Shown here piece by piece: positions 8,867-16,631 of a DNA stretch of 64,000 nucleotides. Origin of the DNA: Bdellovibrionales bacterium Ga0074137 (GTDB lineage Bacteria > Bdellovibrionota > Bdellovibrionia > Bdellovibrionales > JAMPXM01); contig LNDT01000020.1 in assembly GCA_001464715.1 (NCBI GenBank), positions 30,418 to 94,417 on the forward strand, written 5' to 3'. Made by a program: the position numbers and the translations under genes. Each line of letters begins with the position of its first letter. Position 1 is the first letter of the stretch. Under the pieces are notes generated by a model. The model was not told the DNA's origin. It worked only from the letters and a program-made list of their open reading frames with translations, and searched no databases.

Positions 8867-9465
8867 TCCTCGTTGCACCAATTTTTTGGTGTGACGATCC
8901 GGCGCGCTTCGCCCGCCGGAAAAGTAACAAAGTCGTTGTCGACCGAGAGTTTTAGCCGCTGATTGCGACGCGAGCTTGGCCCCACCACAGCAATCTGACC
9001 GAAACCTTCACCATCAAGAATCAAAGTTCCGCGCTCGGACGCAAGCGTCCAATTGAGGGTTCGACCGCTAAGGGGTCGCATATCAGCCACCGCGACGGCT
9101 GTTGACGTTGTCCCGTCGGAATCGCGGCAAAGAATCTGGATTTTCACGTCAGCCAGGTAAGCGCGCCGACAATTTCTTGAAGCAGAAAACCCATAGCCGG
9201 CCCGGCATGTATCGAAGGACTTTTCACGGTAACCAAGATCCGTCTTACTACTATCAAGCCCCAGCGACCGCTGCAGTCCCAGAACATCAATGCGCTCGAT
9301 CTCGGCAGGAGGTGCCTCGGTGGTTTGAGCCTCGGTCGGCAGAGGACGTCTCGGCTCTTGAGATTCTTTCGTAACATCAGGGCTCGACGCACAGCCGGCA
9401 AGACTCGCCGCAAGGAAAATGGGCAAGAATAGAACTGGAAAACCCCGAGAAATATTTGTAGTCAT
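8863..9465 (-). CDS. Predicted lipoprotein, function unknown
   Basis: About 200 residues. The N-terminus is a lipoprotein signal with a hydrophobic run (FLPIFLAASLAG) and lipobox LAGC, followed by a Ser/Thr/Pro/Glu-rich linker and a C-terminal domain of about 120 residues, probably beta-rich, with several cysteines. No family recognised. Alternative starts exist at 9474 and 9501; the ATG at 9465 or 9474 puts the charged residues directly before the hydrophobic core. It converges on the ABC-F gene and is divergent from the deaminase gene, so it is probably a single-gene unit. Confidence 0.7.
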   Translation of the reverse strand: MTTNISRGFPVLFLPIFLAASLAGCASSPDVTKESQEPRRPLPTEAQTTEAPPAEIERIDVLGLQRSLGLDSSKTDLGYREKSFDTCRAGYGFSASRNCRRAYLADVKIQILCRDSDGTTSTAVAVADMRPLSGRTLNWTLASERGTLILDGEGFGQIAVVGPSSRRNQRLKLSVDNDFVTFPAGEARRIVTPKNWCNED

Positions 9466-9516
9466 GCCTCTCATCTTCTCTTGGTTCCAACGCGCGTTCA
9501 AGTATCGAGGTTCTTC

Positions 9517-9933
9517 ATGCGTCCCTCCTTCGAACAGATCTATATGGAGCTTGCAGCATCGCTCGCTGCACGTTCGACGTGCTCAAGACTCAACGTTGGT
9601 ACGGTCATAACGTCGACGGACTATCGAAAGGTCCTGGCCGTTGGATACAATGGGAACGCTGCGGGACTTCCCAACGCGTGTGACCGCGTGGACGCAGGAA
9701 ATTGCGGCTGCCTTCATTCGGAAGAGAACGCGGTCATCAATTGTGATTCTCCGCGCTCGACAGAAAAGCATGTTTTCGTCACTCACCTCCCCTGCACTGG
9801 ATGCGCGAAGCGACTCATAAATTTGGGCGGAGTAAAAAAAGTTTTTTATCGCAACGAATACCGATCCCTCGACTCCATCGGACTTCTTCAGTCGGTCGGA
9901 ATCGAAGTCCAACAGCTTAAAATTTCAAACTGA
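9517..9933 (+). CDS. dCMP deaminase-like cytidine deaminase (ComEB family)
   Basis: 138 residues from the ATG at 9517, preceded by GAGG at 7 nt; the upstream extension to 9481 looks non-coding. The zinc site is clear: HSEENAV (His ligand and catalytic Glu) and PCTGC (two Cys ligands), in the deoxycytidylate deaminase arrangement. The family converts dCMP to dUMP in thymidylate synthesis. The N-terminal MRPSFEQIYMELA.. followed by ARSTCSR is also typical of this group. The 3' end overlaps the convergent barrel gene by 17 bp. Substrate dCMP is the family default, not proven here. Confidence 0.85.
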   Translation: MRPSFEQIYMELAASLAARSTCSRLNVGTVITSTDYRKVLAVGYNGNAAGLPNACDRVDAGNCGCLHSEENAVINCDSPRSTEKHVFVTHLPCTGCAKRLINLGGVKKVFYRNEYRSLDSIGLLQSVGIEVQQLKISN

Positions 9934-10921
9934 CGGTCACATCAAAACCCAGCTGCCCTGTGAAGGATCGATTTTTCGCAAAATCGATATGCGGCGTGAG
10001 ATTGTACTCAAGAATATTTCGGTAAATCAGTTGGTTCCACCTCGTCGCGAGCGTGTAACTGACGAGACTGTAAGCGCCCTGGTTATCTGAATTAAAAAAG
10101 AAGCTGTACGCAATGCTCGCGTTTCGCAAAACGGGGCGCGAAAAAGAGACGCCGTTAGCGACAGCGAAAATATTCGTTTTATCTTCGTACGTCGACTGAT
10201 TGATCAATCCCAACGAATAAACTGGGTTCAACGTAAATCCAAAATTCAGTTGATTGAAAATACCGGTGCCTCTTTCCGAACCCGCGAAAAAATCGACCTT
10301 CGGGTAAAATTGTGCGGTGGGAGTTACGTCCATCGTCGTTTCAAAAGCCAGTGAGTGAGAGGTCTTCAACGGATCCTGAAGTTCAATACGCGGCTGAAAG
10401 GACGTACGAATATCCCCCAAGCGACGAAAGATCCCGATCGTCGCACCGTAGTTTTGCTCACGCTGCTGACGACGAAACTGTGCGTTTTGTGTTCCTCGCC
10501 GCTCGCGCTCTTCATCATAAGAAGTGAATTTCAAATTCCATGTCTCTTCCACATTCGGGAGACGAAGATTGATATTGAACGCCGTTCCGTTCGTAGCACC
10601 TTCCCCTTCCGTCCATATGGTGCTGTTTTCGATTCGAACGCTGCTTTGGTTTTTAATGGTCGTTACTTTTTGGCCGGCCAGAAAAAGATCGATCACTTCG
10701 GCCACGCTGTCGAACCAACCTGAGACAACGACGTTTCCTCGTATGGCACGCTGCTCCCACGTCGGACCTGGCGCGGGAGTCGGCGTCGGCACTGGAGCTG
10801 CCTTCGGCGACTGAGTGCGCGGAGATGCCGTCTTAACCTTTTTCTGCGCCTGCACGGAAAGGCTGAAAAAGAGGATTCCTGTCACCAGAAACACGCAATA
10901 GGTTTGGAGTTTTGTCGTCAT
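9917..10921 (-). CDS. Predicted outer-membrane beta-barrel protein with Pro/Thr linker
   Basis: 334 residues. A Sec signal peptide ending at AQA is followed by a Lys/Pro/Thr linker (PTPTPAPGP), then a domain with alternating polar and hydrophobic strands. The protein ends VSLKF, the C-terminal Phe signature recognised by the BAM complex. No enzyme motif seen. It is divergent from another predicted barrel gene (start 10940), only 18 bp apart at the 5' ends, so the two share a very short control region. Function unknown; it could be a porin-like or structural barrel. Confidence 0.7.
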   Translation of the reverse strand: MTTKLQTYCVFLVTGILFFSLSVQAQKKVKTASPRTQSPKAAPVPTPTPAPGPTWEQRAIRGNVVVSGWFDSVAEVIDLFLAGQKVTTIKNQSSVRIENSTIWTEGEGATNGTAFNINLRLPNVEETWNLKFTSYDEERERRGTQNAQFRRQQREQNYGATIGIFRRLGDIRTSFQPRIELQDPLKTSHSLAFETTMDVTPTAQFYPKVDFFAGSERGTGIFNQLNFGFTLNPVYSLGLINQSTYEDKTNIFAVANGVSFSRPVLRNASIAYSFFFNSDNQGAYSLVSYTLATRWNQLIYRNILEYNLTPHIDFAKNRSFTGQLGFDVTVSLKF

Positions 10922-10939
10922 CGAAACTACTCTTCAGAC

Positions 10940-11599
10940 ATGCGGTTGGGTCACACATTAACCATCTTTTTTGCCGGAATTTTTCTCCAGCCAGCGTTAG
11001 TCTGCGCTTATTCTCCGGCAGAAGGCAATGTTTCGGCGACCTTCGGCGCGTTCCTACATCAGACGAACTTTAATCTTCCACCGCCCGGCCTCAATGCGTC
11101 TCTTCGGCGGGATTTTGCATTGATCCTGAATGGCGATCTCCACGATCGTGGCGCGCTGGAAATTGGAATTTACCATCTCTTCAAACAGTACTTCAAAGAT
11201 GTCGGTGGACGCTTCGTCGGAGAAGACACAGAGCAGATCGATATCGCCATCGGCTATCGGCACTGGCTGAGCCCGTCTGTTTCGACGAGTCTAACGTTTA
11301 CGTCATCCTACTCGATGGGGCAGCCAAATCTCTTTTACAATGATTTCAGTCCGGACACTTCTGTGGATACATCGGCGCGAGATACGACCGAGTATGCACT
11401 TGCGCTCTCGGTTCAACTTGATCTTTTTACTTTCCGTCGAGTGACCGCCGTCTTGAGCGGACTTTATTCATTGAGCCTCACCGGAAAACCGGGAGAACGG
11501 GCCGATCATTATGGAGCTCTGATCGGCCTACGATATTTCATCCAAGAAAAGCAGGTCGTCGATCGACCCAAGACATCAATTCCCCAAGAGTCACCTTAG
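10940..11599 (+). CDS. Predicted outer-membrane protein
   Basis: 219 residues from the ATG at 10940. Signal peptide (about residues 1-23, ending VCA), then repeated amphipathic strands such as IDIAIGYRHW and SLTFTSSYSM that suggest a small beta-barrel of 8-10 strands. The last recognisable strand is GLRYF, followed by a short polar tail, so the canonical terminal Phe is not at the extreme end. No family recognised. It converges on the Fic gene with a 2-bp gap and is divergent from the neighbouring barrel gene. Confidence 0.65.
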   Translation: MRLGHTLTIFFAGIFLQPALVCAYSPAEGNVSATFGAFLHQTNFNLPPPGLNASLRRDFALILNGDLHDRGALEIGIYHLFKQYFKDVGGRFVGEDTEQIDIAIGYRHWLSPSVSTSLTFTSSYSMGQPNLFYNDFSPDTSVDTSARDTTEYALALSVQLDLFTFRRVTAVLSGLYSLSLTGKPGERADHYGALIGLRYFIQEKQVVDRPKTSIPQESP

Positions 11600-11601
11600 A
11601 A

Positions 11602-12897
11602 TCACCTCAAGATTCGGCAACCGTATTCAAGCTCAGTGTCAGGAACATCAAGAATACTTCGCTGCGGTTTTGAAGATCTGTCTTCGTTTTTTGAACCGCC
11701 AGACTTTTTCTCCATGACGGCTGCTGGGTAGACGGTTTCAAGACAGCGATCCACTGATTGAAGAAGGGCTTGTGTCGACTGATTCGCAAGACGGTAGTAC
11801 TCCGCCGGAGGAGTTAAGACATCGTCCTGCATAAGGTCACCGGACGAACCGTGAGGCATGTTGAACGTGGTATGAATCAGCTCTTGAAGAAGACGACTCA
11901 CGCGTCCATTGCCCTCGCTGAATGGATGAACAGCCACAAAGAACTGCTGAGCCACCATAGCGACTTCACCTGGAGTGTACAGGCGTCCGTTCCACACGAT
12001 ATGCTGACCGCTGCGAGCCTGTGCCACCGCTTGATTAACGAACTCAAGAACGCGGTCAATGTGACCTCGGTTCGCTCGAGAATCGCCAGAGTAAATTCCG
12101 ACGCCTGAGCCGTCCGAAATAGATCGAACGTTGAGGACTTCCATTTGATAGGACTCAGCTTGAAGACGCTCAAGTCCCGAAGGCAAAAGCCCTCGATCGG
12201 CAAAAGCCTCATTCATTCTTCGCACAGATGCCACTGTCGATTCGACGTCCTCCGGCTTCAAACGCCACCAGAAGCGATCCTCGAGACCAGGGGCTTTTAT
12301 CACGCCGGGGTACGGCGAATGCGAGAAGTCTCCTTCTTCGCTCGACAGTTTATAAAACTCGCGGTGATAAGTTTGTAGGTGTGCAATGTCAATTCGTCCG
12401 CCGCTGATCAATCGCTGGCGTTCGGACTCAAGCTGCTGAATTCCAAGAAGAAACCCTTCCCACACAAGCGATGACTTTTGAGAGTTTTCTTTAAGGTAGT
12501 CGGACTTGAAAAGCTGATACGTCAGCGGCACGGGTGTACCGTTGTATTTGGCAGCTTCGTAATCGCCGCGACGTATGTAGCGCATGGCTTGATATTCCGC
12601 GATCTGCTCGAGCGACAGATTCCACTTCTGACGCGCTTTGATTTTCATCTGAAGGTGCTTTTCAGAAATCTCGCACTCGAGATTGATCTTTCGTAAATAC
12701 TCGGCCGCCGCAGAATCAGGACCAGAAATAGAACCAGAACCCGACGCTGGCAGCGGCGTGTTGGCTAAGACACAGATATCAAGCGCTGACTGCGCGCTCG
12801 CCAGCGAAACGAAGAATGAAATTATCGAAAAAGCTAAAAGAGAGGAAATTGGAGTCAGGATTTTGTTCTCAAACGCTTTCATATTCTTAACTTTCAT
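11602..12897 (-). CDS. Secreted Fic/DOC-domain protein
   Basis: 431 residues from the ATG at 12897, which has GGAGA 5 nt upstream. Residues 6-35 form a Sec signal peptide (hydrophobic core then SLASAQS). The C-terminal third carries HPFSEGNGRVSR at about residues 324-335, a full Fic motif (HxFx[D/E]GNGRxxR), with catalytic His and phosphate-binding loop intact. Fic enzymes transfer AMP or other nucleotide moieties from NTPs to target hydroxyls. Most bacterial Fic proteins are cytoplasmic or injected; a Sec-exported one is unusual because the periplasm lacks ATP. I did not find a clear inhibitory [ST]xxxE[GN] motif. It lies 14 bp downstream of a broken gene for another secreted protein, so the two were probably one operon. 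Confidence 0.85.
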   Translation of the reverse strand: MKVKNMKAFENKILTPISSLLAFSIISFFVSLASAQSALDICVLANTPLPASGSGSISGPDSAAAEYLRKINLECEISEKHLQMKIKARQKWNLSLEQIAEYQAMRYIRRGDYEAAKYNGTPVPLTYQLFKSDYLKENSQKSSLVWEGFLLGIQQLESERQRLISGGRIDIAHLQTYHREFYKLSSEEGDFSHSPYPGVIKAPGLEDRFWWRLKPEDVESTVASVRRMNEAFADRGLLPSGLERLQAESYQMEVLNVRSISDGSGVGIYSGDSRANRGHIDRVLEFVNQAVAQARSGQHIVWNGRLYTPGEVAMVAQQFFVAVHPFSEGNGRVSRLLQELIHTTFNMPHGSSGDLMQDDVLTPPAEYYRLANQSTQALLQSVDRCLETVYPAAVMEKKSGGSKNEDRSSKPQRSILDVPDTELEYGCRILR

Positions 12898-12911
12898 AAG
12901 GTCTCCGGCTT

Positions 12912-13181
12912 CTACTCGCATGCAAATGTGGAGCGTTTAATATCGCTCCATTCCGCAGCGCTGTATGTTTGAGGTACAATTAGGTCTTTTGGAATTTTCA
13001 GTCCGCGCTTGAGAAGAGACGAAATCTGATCAAGGAGTCCGCGAAACTTGAACGCGCGTAGGTATAATTCTCGCTCATCCGGCGCGAGGTTTGGATAGCC
13101 AACGTCCGAGGAAATCATCGAAAGATCGGCAGAAGCCTGCGAGTGATGAGTCCCAGTTGTACTCGATGAACTGAATCCCAT
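12912..13181 (-). pseudogene. C-terminal part of the frameshifted secreted protein (continues 13075-13851)
   Basis: This frame encodes about 60 well-formed residues (from SSDVGYPNLAPDEREL onward, helical and charged) that continue the protein of the overlapping upstream frame. The upstream frame turns to low-quality sequence (after NWDSS) at about the point where this one becomes protein-like, near 13110-13150. The simplest reading is one gene of about 312 codons with a single-base indel. The ATG at 13181 has no ribosome site and is unlikely to be a true start. The Fic gene follows 14 bp after its stop. Confidence 0.55.
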
Positions 13182-13851
13182 TTTCGCTAAAGTAGCGCAT
13201 GACCAGCCGACGAAAGTGCTCGAACCCAGGAGCTGTCATATTTTTTAAAGTGTCTCGATAAAACCCAAGTTTTGTCGGACCCGCAGCCTTTGAAAATACA
13301 GCGGCCAACTGATGGCGCGCTAAAAACCCTTCGTTCACCAATGCATCCAGCGTCGCTTGCGATACGGGAATCGCTCGAACGACATTCACGTAGGGAGTGC
13401 CGGCAGGAACCCGAAGTTCCATCACTGATGTTCCAAAAAGTTTTTGTGAATAGGCAATGTGCGGATCGATCGCGAGGTAAAGTCCGGGGCCTGCATTGAT
13501 GTACTGATCGGCCCGGTAATTAACATCCCAAAAACGAGCCGTGACTGTTTTTAGGTAGTTGTTCACGTGGGCGCGACGGCCTTCGGGCGTCGCCAATGTG
13601 TCACACCAAGACGGCGACGCACCGGCTGAACTAAACGAACATTGAACAGGAAAGTAGTGGTAGATCCGGATTTCTTTCGGAAGTGGTTTCGTTCCGGCCG
13701 CAAGGTCGCGCGCCAAAAGACTTTCCGCCGATAGAGTCGGTTGGGCCGATTGCGATTGCGCACTCAGTGAATAACTAACGGTCCCAAAACCGATGGCCCC
13801 AAAGCCAATCACCGAAAGCGCAAGCTTCCAAAAAGAACGATGCACAAACAC
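13075..13851 (-). CDS. Secreted protein with ADP-ribosyltransferase-like stretch, truncated by frameshift
   Basis: 258 residues in this frame. Signal peptide at about 1-31, then a domain with IYHYF near residue 63 and, further on, GPGLYLAIDPHIAYSQ followed by MELRVPAGTPYVNV. This order (Y-H-Y-x strand, then a GLYLA..P...S helix and a beta strand with VPAG) resembles the core of ADP-ribosyltransferase-fold proteins, though no catalytic Glu motif can be assigned with certainty. The last 25 or so residues are probably out of frame: the natural C-terminus seems to continue in the frame of 12912-13181. It is the upstream member of a likely two-gene unit with secreted Fic. The ART resemblance is by eye only. 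Confidence 0.5.
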   Translation of the reverse strand: MFVHRSFWKLALSVIGFGAIGFGTVSYSLSAQSQSAQPTLSAESLLARDLAAGTKPLPKEIRIYHYFPVQCSFSSAGASPSWCDTLATPEGRRAHVNNYLKTVTARFWDVNYRADQYINAGPGLYLAIDPHIAYSQKLFGTSVMELRVPAGTPYVNVVRAIPVSQATLDALVNEGFLARHQLAAVFSKAAGPTKLGFYRDTLKNMTAPGFEHFRRLVMRYFSENGIQFIEYNWDSSLAGFCRSFDDFLGRWLSKPRAG

Positions 13852-13997
13852 CCCTGTTGTGAAGGTTCAGTAAACTTCACCCAGGGCTTAGCAACTAACG
13901 TGTCACTGGTTCTTCGCGGGAGCTACACCTCAGCTCGAAGACACCTTGAGCAAAGCGTCGACGATCGTGTATTCGCTTCAAGCGGCCTGCACTTTAA

Positions 13998-14438
13998 TCA
14001 GGGTCGAGGACCGAACAGCTTCATATCGATCGAAAAACGACCGGGACCGACCGCCATCAAAACTAACGAAATGACGAGGTAAACAGCCGCGGGTTCGGCG
14101 GAGGCTCCACCTGTTAAATTGAAGAATGGGTCGCCCAAAATAACGGCATGAAGAAGCGTCGCTACAACCATTGTGAAAAACAAACCGAGAGAAGCCAGCG
14201 GCGTCAGTAGACCCAAAATCCACGCGATACCACCACCGAACTCTGCGACAGCACCAAGCAATTGGAATATTCCGGGAACACCGGATGTCTCTGGCATCCA
14301 GCTCATGGGAGCTTGAATTTTTCCCCAGCCGTGAGCAATGAATGCGCTTCCGGCCATCAGGCGCAGAGCGAGCATCGCAATCGACGGAAAGACCGGGAGC
14401 GTCAGCGGCTTAAATAAATTCATTACTTTTGTTTTCAT
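13998..14438 (-). CDS. DoxX family membrane protein
   Basis: 146 residues with four hydrophobic segments. The second half of helix 1 reads RLMAGSAFIAHGWGKI, the conserved DoxX opening, and helix 2 includes GAVAEFGGGIAWILG, where the Glu and the small-residue face are family hallmarks. DoxX-family proteins sit in the inner membrane; some (TQO small subunit, SURF4-like DoxX in mycobacteria) take part in quinone or redox-stress functions. No partner gene is adjacent. Starts at 14438 or 14423 are both possible. Confidence 0.85.
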   Translation of the reverse strand: MKTKVMNLFKPLTLPVFPSIAMLALRLMAGSAFIAHGWGKIQAPMSWMPETSGVPGIFQLLGAVAEFGGGIAWILGLLTPLASLGLFFTMVVATLLHAVILGDPFFNLTGGASAEPAAVYLVISLVLMAVGPGRFSIDMKLFGPRP

Positions 14439-14474
14439 TCAAAAATGATTTCACGAAAACCGATTCCACGCAAA

Positions 14475-15185
14475 TCAGAACTCGAGGATTGGGCCCACCG
14501 ATATCTCGGCTTCGGGATTGTAGTAATCGGGAAAATAGCCGACGCCCGCGGCCAGACGAAATTCCCTCGTCAACTCAAACTCAAAACGCATTTGGACTTC
14601 CGGCCGAAGACCGTCGGACCCGAAAACCCAAAGCGTTTCGAAAAATAGAAGAAATTCGCCATCTTCAAACTTCTCGCGATTGGCATAGAGCGGAAACCAA
14701 AGCTCAAGCGCATCACCGTTGCGTGCATTGACGTTCTTTCGAACCCCGAGGCCAATTGCGGGTCTTACGTGACGCCAATCAAAACTGTAAGCCAGTCGAT
14801 ATGACGTCGAAGAAAAACGATTGGGCTCTTGCACACCTCGCCGGTGACTCACTGCTGTCAGAACATTGCCGACGAAGGCAGAGGCTTCGACACGCTGGAA
14901 CGCTTTGCTCTCGGCAAGATCCAACACGTAGCTTGGAAAAAACCCAACCTGAATCCCTCGCTCGTCGCGCGGCCGATAGGTTTGGAGTTCGCCATTGTCT
15001 GTTTGTGACAATAAAATGCAGGTTGACGGCCCAACCACCGTGCAGCCCAACAGAAGTCCAAACATCGGAAGCGGGTTATCGTTTAACATCGGAACTGGAT
15101 CGACGGCTGGCTCCTGCGCAGAAGCGCAAAAAGGAAAACAGATGAGCGTCGCGAGGATCAATGGCAGGCTAACACTGTTATTCAT
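14475..15185 (-). CDS. Predicted secreted outer-membrane protein
   Basis: 236 residues from the ATG at 15185, which follows GAGGAGA. Signal peptide ends at CASAQE. Mature part has a proline-rich stretch, then amphipathic strands (FRLAAGVGYFPDYY, EISVGPILEF) and a terminal Phe, which suggests a small outer-membrane barrel. Its start overlaps the stop of the upstream gene (15182-16060) by 4 bp (ATGA), so the two are translationally coupled. No family recognised. Confidence 0.65.
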   Translation of the reverse strand: MNNSVSLPLILATLICFPFCASAQEPAVDPVPMLNDNPLPMFGLLLGCTVVGPSTCILLSQTDNGELQTYRPRDERGIQVGFFPSYVLDLAESKAFQRVEASAFVGNVLTAVSHRRGVQEPNRFSSTSYRLAYSFDWRHVRPAIGLGVRKNVNARNGDALELWFPLYANREKFEDGEFLLFFETLWVFGSDGLRPEVQMRFEFELTREFRLAAGVGYFPDYYNPEAEISVGPILEF

Positions 15186-16060
15186 TTCGATCTCCTCACA
15201 ACAAACGCTCCGAAACAATTCATAACCATAAGGTGAACAAGAGCTTGTGTGTAGCGGTAAATGGGCCAAGGAAGAGACGGCGCGTAGTTATGAAGTGCGG
15301 CGACAATATAGCGACGATTCGAGACCACTCGCCACTCGAACCGGCCGACGTTGTTTTTGTCGGCCATAAGCCCACCCCGAATATCAAGCGAAACCAGATC
15401 GCCATCGGTCTGCGGTCGACCTGGGACGAAATGGAGAAGAGGGGTCGATACGAACGGAAGTCGGAAGAAAACTTCGTCACCTTGCTGATCCACTCTTATC
15501 ACTGAACCCGAAGCGACCCTGAGCCATGAGAAATATTGATTCTTTGCTTCGACCGCATCCCACCCATGAGGTAAGCGCCACTTTTGGATCGATCGGACAG
15601 CTCTAGGAAGGCTGACTTCTTTAGCGACCAGCTCGTTCTCTCGCGCCGCCGAACGCGGTGCGGGATTCGTCCCGGGCGAATGGAACCCCGACAACGAAAC
15701 GACCGGAAGTTTATACTGCTGAAAAATACTTTGCACGTCGCTTGTAACTGGACAGCAGATCATGAGTTTTCTGACACCGCGTGCGGCGAGAGTGCGTGCG
15801 ACATTGTCTGCGACTAGCAAGTCATAGTCCGAGCACTTTCCTTGCTCAAGATAAGCGGTGGGTTTTTCAGCTTGATAAAAATAGAAGGCAATTTCGACAT
15901 CTTCAGGCACAGCTGACTCGACCGAGCGAAGCGAAAAGAGATCGCACTCAGCCAGGCGTCCCGAGAGGCAGATGACCTGAGCGTCAGGAAAATTTTCCAG
16001 CACTTGTACCAGCAACGCCTGTTCGATCGCACGAGCGTTGCCGACCAAAACAATTTTCAT
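15182..16060 (-). CDS. Putative NAD(P)-binding Rossmann protein with DUF2867-like C-terminus
   Basis: 292 residues. The N-terminus MKIVLVGNARAIEQALL looks like an eroded Rossmann nucleotide loop (G-N-A-x-A rather than GxxGxxG), and residues 60-130 alternate strands and helices as in NmrA/YbjT-type short-chain proteins. The C-terminal half (GLMADKNNVGRFEWRVV, then LPWPIYRYTQALVH) resembles the DUF2867 domain found after the Rossmann part of YbjT-like proteins. The cofactor loop is not canonical, so NAD(P) binding may be lost. It is coupled by a 4-bp overlap to the barrel gene downstream and lies 2 bp after the DUF3833 gene. Confidence 0.5.
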   Translation of the reverse strand: MKIVLVGNARAIEQALLVQVLENFPDAQVICLSGRLAECDLFSLRSVESAVPEDVEIAFYFYQAEKPTAYLEQGKCSDYDLLVADNVARTLAARGVRKLMICCPVTSDVQSIFQQYKLPVVSLSGFHSPGTNPAPRSAARENELVAKEVSLPRAVRSIQKWRLPHGWDAVEAKNQYFSWLRVASGSVIRVDQQGDEVFFRLPFVSTPLLHFVPGRPQTDGDLVSLDIRGGLMADKNNVGRFEWRVVSNRRYIVAALHNYAPSLPWPIYRYTQALVHLMVMNCFGAFVVRRSK

Positions 16061-16062
16061 AT

Positions 16063-16605
16063 TTATTTTGCGACAGGCTTTGTGAAGCTAAGAAAAACTT
16101 CGCCCACCTTAAAGCCGAACTTGGTCATGACGGTCCGATTGAGAAGAACTCGGTCATCAATCAAGTACATCCAGTCGTCGACATCAATGTCATAGATCTT
16201 CTTGTCATCGCCTTTTCCCACGGGAACCTGGAGCACGTATTTGAACCGAAAAGCGTTTCCGGATGTTTCGCCGACAGCAACACCAACGACATCGTCCGCA
16301 CGACCCTCATAGGTCGTGTCGCCGGTTTTGGTGAGCTTCCAAACTCGTTTCTGCTTTTCGCCGTCAGACCAAACAAAATCCTCGTCCAACACGCCTTCGT
16401 TTCCAGTCCATGTTCCATTCAGCGTGACGGTGAACCGCCGTATAACTTTGCCGCTTCGATCCGATACCATGCCGTGGGCCTCTACTTTTCCATTGAGGTA
16501 GTTCTCAAGAACAAGTTTCGGCTCCTCTTGCGCATAGTCTTTAGGGGAAATGGAAGAGCAACCGCTGATGAAGAGAGTGACCAGGATAAAAGACAAAAAT
16601 CTCAT
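16063..16605 (-). CDS. DUF3833 family lipoprotein
   Basis: 180 residues. Lipoprotein signal with lipobox ISGC at residues 13-16, then the DUF3833 pattern: LENYLNGKVEAHGMVSDRSG, TLNGTW, LDEDFVWSDG, and the C-terminal DDWMYLIDDRVLLNR. The family is found in proteobacterial envelopes; its function is unknown. It lies between the persulfide dioxygenase gene (26 bp upstream) and the Rossmann-like gene (2 bp downstream), all on the minus strand, so it is probably part of one transcript of four genes running 17750 to 14475. Confidence 0.88.
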   Translation of the reverse strand: MRFLSFILVTLFISGCSSISPKDYAQEEPKLVLENYLNGKVEAHGMVSDRSGKVIRRFTVTLNGTWTGNEGVLDEDFVWSDGEKQKRVWKLTKTGDTTYEGRADDVVGVAVGETSGNAFRFKYVLQVPVGKGDDKKIYDIDVDDWMYLIDDRVLLNRTVMTKFGFKVGEVFLSFTKPVAK

Positions 16606-16631
16606 AGTTTACCTCTGCCAATACTTTGGCG

